From Pezizomycotina sp. ARF18 (Eukaryota; Ascomycota), in contig AZLU01000026.1 of assembly GCA_002224055.1 (NCBI GenBank), positions 1-64,000 of the forward strand: a stretch of 64,000 nt of DNA, given 5' to 3'. How positions within the stretch are numbered: position 1 is the first letter of the stretch; each line of letters begins with the position of its first letter. The notes under the pieces are model-generated. The model had not been told where the DNA came from, ran no database searches, and worked only from the letters and a program-made list of their open reading frames with translations. Shown here in pieces: positions 60,631-64,000 of the stretch. The translations under genes were made by a program, and so were the position numbers.

Positions 60631-63600
60631 GTTGGGGATATAGGATATGTGCGTTATTTTTTTAGGGGAATGGGACTGATGGTTTGCGATATTTTGTCTT
60701 CTCGGTTTTGTCAATGGGACTTCTTTACCTTTCTTACATCGGAGATGTCAGAGATGGGAAGGGCTGAATTAAGGTTTTCCTTATCACGATATCTTTTTCA
60801 TCTTCCATCGCAACTACAGCGGAGACTTCTTTCTCGTTTATTGTTACGCGAGGCGTTACTTTTGGAGAGGATTGTTTTGTTATTCTTGCATGCTACTTAG
60901 CTTAGCAGATCGCTATATTCACGCAAAATCAACGCTAGGAATATTATTATATTTAAACATATTTTACTTATGAGGTTTGGAATACGAGAAGGAATACGAC
61001 CCAATGGATATCGATAACAATATCGATTTTCTCGAAACTTAGGCTTAGAACATTCCGGAATTACAAGCTCCGCGATTTCCTTCTACTTGGGTAACATAAT
61101 AACGGAAGGAAAAAAAAAAAAAAAAAAAAACTTTTCGAATTCAAAGGGTCCTTCCGGTATTCTGTATAATAGCTCATCCTCATCAAATCATACACTGGAA
61201 TATAAAATTTTTTTTCACGATGTACGAGCGTACTCCAGGTAGAAAGTATTTCGCTCAAAGCAAATGATCAACGAATGCTCGTAGTCCTTCAATACAATCT
61301 CCGAGCGGAGAGCTCTTTCGAACATTTGAAGGCGAACCCGGTATCACGGAACAACGGCAGTCAATAACATGGCTCGTTCTTTTGCGAGGCATACGCATGG
61401 GCTACTTAATACGAAGACGAACGTAAACCACGCCCTGTTCGTTGTAAGACATAACGGTTGGCAAGAAAAGAAGTGTCTATATTAAGTATGTATTATGTCT
61501 TGCGTATTGTGACCCCACGTTATGTCTCTCGTCCTTGTCTGTGTGTACTCATATATATAATTCAATCTTTCTGCGGTTATTGATCTTATTATAACTTTCA
61601 AATCTCTAAGTTGATAGATTATAATATATTAAGCTCTGTTCTTATTATAACTTTCAACCATACTTGATCGTTTATAGTGAGATCTCTCTTTATTTATTTT
61701 ATTTTATTTTAAATTTTTTTTTTTTTTTGTTGTTGGTCATATGGCGTTGCTCATCTCTGTTCCTGAATTTTTTTTAGGCGGGTTGGTGTGAAAAGGCACA
61801 CCTCGCTTGTCAGTCAGCCCTGCGAGAGGCATCGCAAAATAACGGAGATCTACAATAATTGATATAATATGAATGTATTTTATGCATGTGTGCGTTGTTC
61901 TTCCTTCATAACAGGTACGTATTTGTGCTTTTTGTCATTCTCGTTTCAGGAACGACTAGGACTGGGGTTGTTGTTCGGGTTCGGAGTAAACTTACCTATT
62001 GCTGTTGATGATACTCCGAGGAGGTGTGTTCCACTTAACTCGTTTTTGTGTTTAACGAGGTTTTGTTATATTGGAAATGGCATGAGTAGAGAGAATCCGA
62101 GATTTGGTTAATGCGGAGCTTTAGCTTACTTTATTCGTACGATCTAACCCTGTATTTTTTTCTCTTAAGCTGTAATTGTTGCTTTGGGAATTAATTGTAA
62201 TTAATTGAGATAGAGGAATAATTAACAAAAATATAAAAAAAAGTTCCGTGTATAAGCGCGGAGTTCATCGAATGTATATGGTTCCATTTGTCCTTCGTGT
62301 TGGGTTCGCGAAAAATTCGCGTTCCGTTACGTTTGGGAGAGATTATTGTGCGTATCCTGCGAAGTCGGTTGCAGTCGAAGAGGTTTCATATTCTACCAGA
62401 GGGTTCCGAGGGGGGGAGAAGAGGGTCCTGTGAGGCTCTAAAGGAAAATAAACGAAAAAGCAGAGAGAATGTCGCAATTCTGCTGCACGGTTTATCAATG
62501 AAAGATAAACCAATGGTATGTTTTTCGGAGAATTATTTTGCGATCTGTATGTATAGTTTCCTGTATATATGTGCTTGTTTTGAGGGATAAAAAGCCCTTT
62601 GCCCCGATGTTCTTAATGGGGGGTTTTCGTTTGTTCGACTTGACACTTCGCGATACTCGTTTTTAGAGTGAGCTCGATTATTATTATTTATTTTATTTTT
62701 ATCCCGAGTCGCAAAAACAAGGGCTTTTTTGTCTCGTCTCGGAGTCTTGGAAACCCTCAGCGATACCGTATTTGCATATCAATCAAGTTGTAACCGGAAA
62801 AAGGTATCCATTTACCTTACAATTGACATTCGCACAACTGTTTAAAAAAAACAGAGCTCTGGAAAATAAAGCAACCATAACAAAAAAAATAAAAAAAAAA
62901 AAAAAAAAGATTATCATCAACTCATTTCGCGGTTCCAGTTGGAAGATGATCTGGGATCATCCAGCGACCAGAGTTAGGATCAATCCCGACACATTTTTAC
63001 GCACAGTACCTGAAGTATAAAAAAAGGGTAACGGTAAAAGTTGTTCCCGGGTAAAAAAAAAACTGTTGCTGTTGTTATTGTTGCAATATAGCATCGTTTA
63101 AAGTCCCCTGTGTTCCCTGTCGTGTCGGCGCAGTATCCGTACCATAATCTAAAGCGCGCCGGGTATAATATTAAAAAAAAAAGAACAAAAAAAAAGTATT
63201 TCCCTCGATCCTCTGCCCCGCCCCGTTTTAAGCAAGTCAGGCTAGTCAATAATAATCCTTTGACAGGAAGGCGGATCGAAGGTTGGAGCGAAATTTTTTT
63301 TTTTTGGTTCGGGTTGCGGTTGTTAGTCTCCTATTCTTTTTTTTTCTTTTTTTTTTCCTATTCAGCCTTATTGTTTCGTTCGTGCCATGGGAACACAGAC
63401 CTGTCGTTTCTTGCGTCAGATTACAACTGCAACGCCAAAACTTCAAAGATCCAAAACGTGTTATCTTGAAAGACTTGCAAAAAGATAAATCAATTATCGT
63501 AAGCAAGTTGCAATTGAATAATATATAACATTGTATACCTGCTTGAAAGTGATTGTGTATTTGTCGTACTATTCCTGGGAGGAGCAGCGTTCCAGAAGGT

Positions 63601-63787
63601 CGTAAAAACCCCAAATTTGCCGAGCTTCAGAACAGCTTTTTTGGTCGTCAGCGTTTCAGAATTGGGACCAGCGAGATACGAAACCCGCGGCAACCCATAT
63701 CCTCGCAAAACAGCAGACCCTCTCTCTCTCTCTCTCTGCGCCTTCGTAACAGCTTATTTAATTCTGGTTCCATATTGGCAAAGAAAA

Positions 63788-63819
<32 letters not shown>

Positions 63820-64000
63820 AGGAGTAATACGTATATTCGGCTTCCTTCCTTGAGGAAAATTGAATTCCAGCGAGAAGGAAGCAGAAGGTTTTGTTCTTAC
63901 CTCACAGACCTAGTCCCGGATAACAGGAATCATCCGTGAAAAAAGAAATACGAAGAGGAAAGAGCACGGGTTCCTTCTTCTTCTTCTTAGTACGCTTGTG
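60631..64000. other. Gene-free right end
   Basis: No supported gene. Poly(A) near 61111-61131, poly(T)-rich near 61717-61729, A-rich near 62880-62908 and an (AAAG)n run at 63782-63822. Other open frames are short or low in complexity. A gene could begin beyond the window. Confidence 0.5.
63782..63822. repeat. (AAAG)n microsatellite
   Basis: About ten AAAG units in a purine run, giving only Lys/Glu frames. Confidence 0.9.

Overview
The window looks like nuclear DNA of a filamentous ascomycete (Pezizomycotina). Genes carry short GT-AG introns of about 65 to 180 bases and are spaced by intergenic DNA rich in poly(A)/poly(T) tracts. The proteins are the fungal forms of SLX4, ENT3, NBP2, PUT1, an HNH_2 nuclease-like protein and a cyclic-nucleotide-binding/F-box/leucine-rich-repeat protein. 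I cannot name the species. No rRNA, CRISPR or bacterial-type operon was seen, and no tRNA could be supported.

Layout: TA-rich repeat relic (1-600); RPS21 (+, 1722-2103) converging on exosome subunit RRP41 (-, 2847-3615); a CNB-CNB-F-box-LRR gene (-, 4707-7931); a 6.3-kb gene-poor stretch with a TA-flanked MITE (12085-12597); a WD40-like gene (+, 14254-17031); proline dehydrogenase PUT1 (-, 17607-19238); a 3.4-kb gap; an HNH_2 protein (+, 22611-23596) just upstream of SLX4 (+, 23979-26769); a 3-kb gap; a probable GPI-anchored wall protein (+, 29833-31126); a second inverted-repeat element (31759-32210); a GT8 glycosyltransferase (+, 32412-33584); cyclophilin A (-, 34425-35766); epsin ENT3 (+, 37632-39681); about 10 kb of gene-free relic DNA (40.4-50.4 kb); the SH3 protein NBP2 (-, 51958-53617); a 6-kb divergent intergenic region; the CTD phosphatase SSU72 (+, 59626-60630); and a 3.4-kb gene-free end.

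The genes are unrelated housekeeping functions (translation, RNA decay, transcription, membrane traffic, mitochondrial metabolism, DNA repair, signalling), not one pathway or cluster. CACGTG boxes lie upstream of RPS21, ENT3 and SSU72. I found no convincing new multi-gene system.

Most conserved genes are broken by single-base indels, nearly always loss of one base from a short homopolymer, and this includes genes that are essential in yeast. A base-level error in the sequence explains this better than true pseudogenes, so CDS coordinates below are gene spans and not clean reading frames. Cyclophilin A is the one multi-exon gene that reads through without a break.
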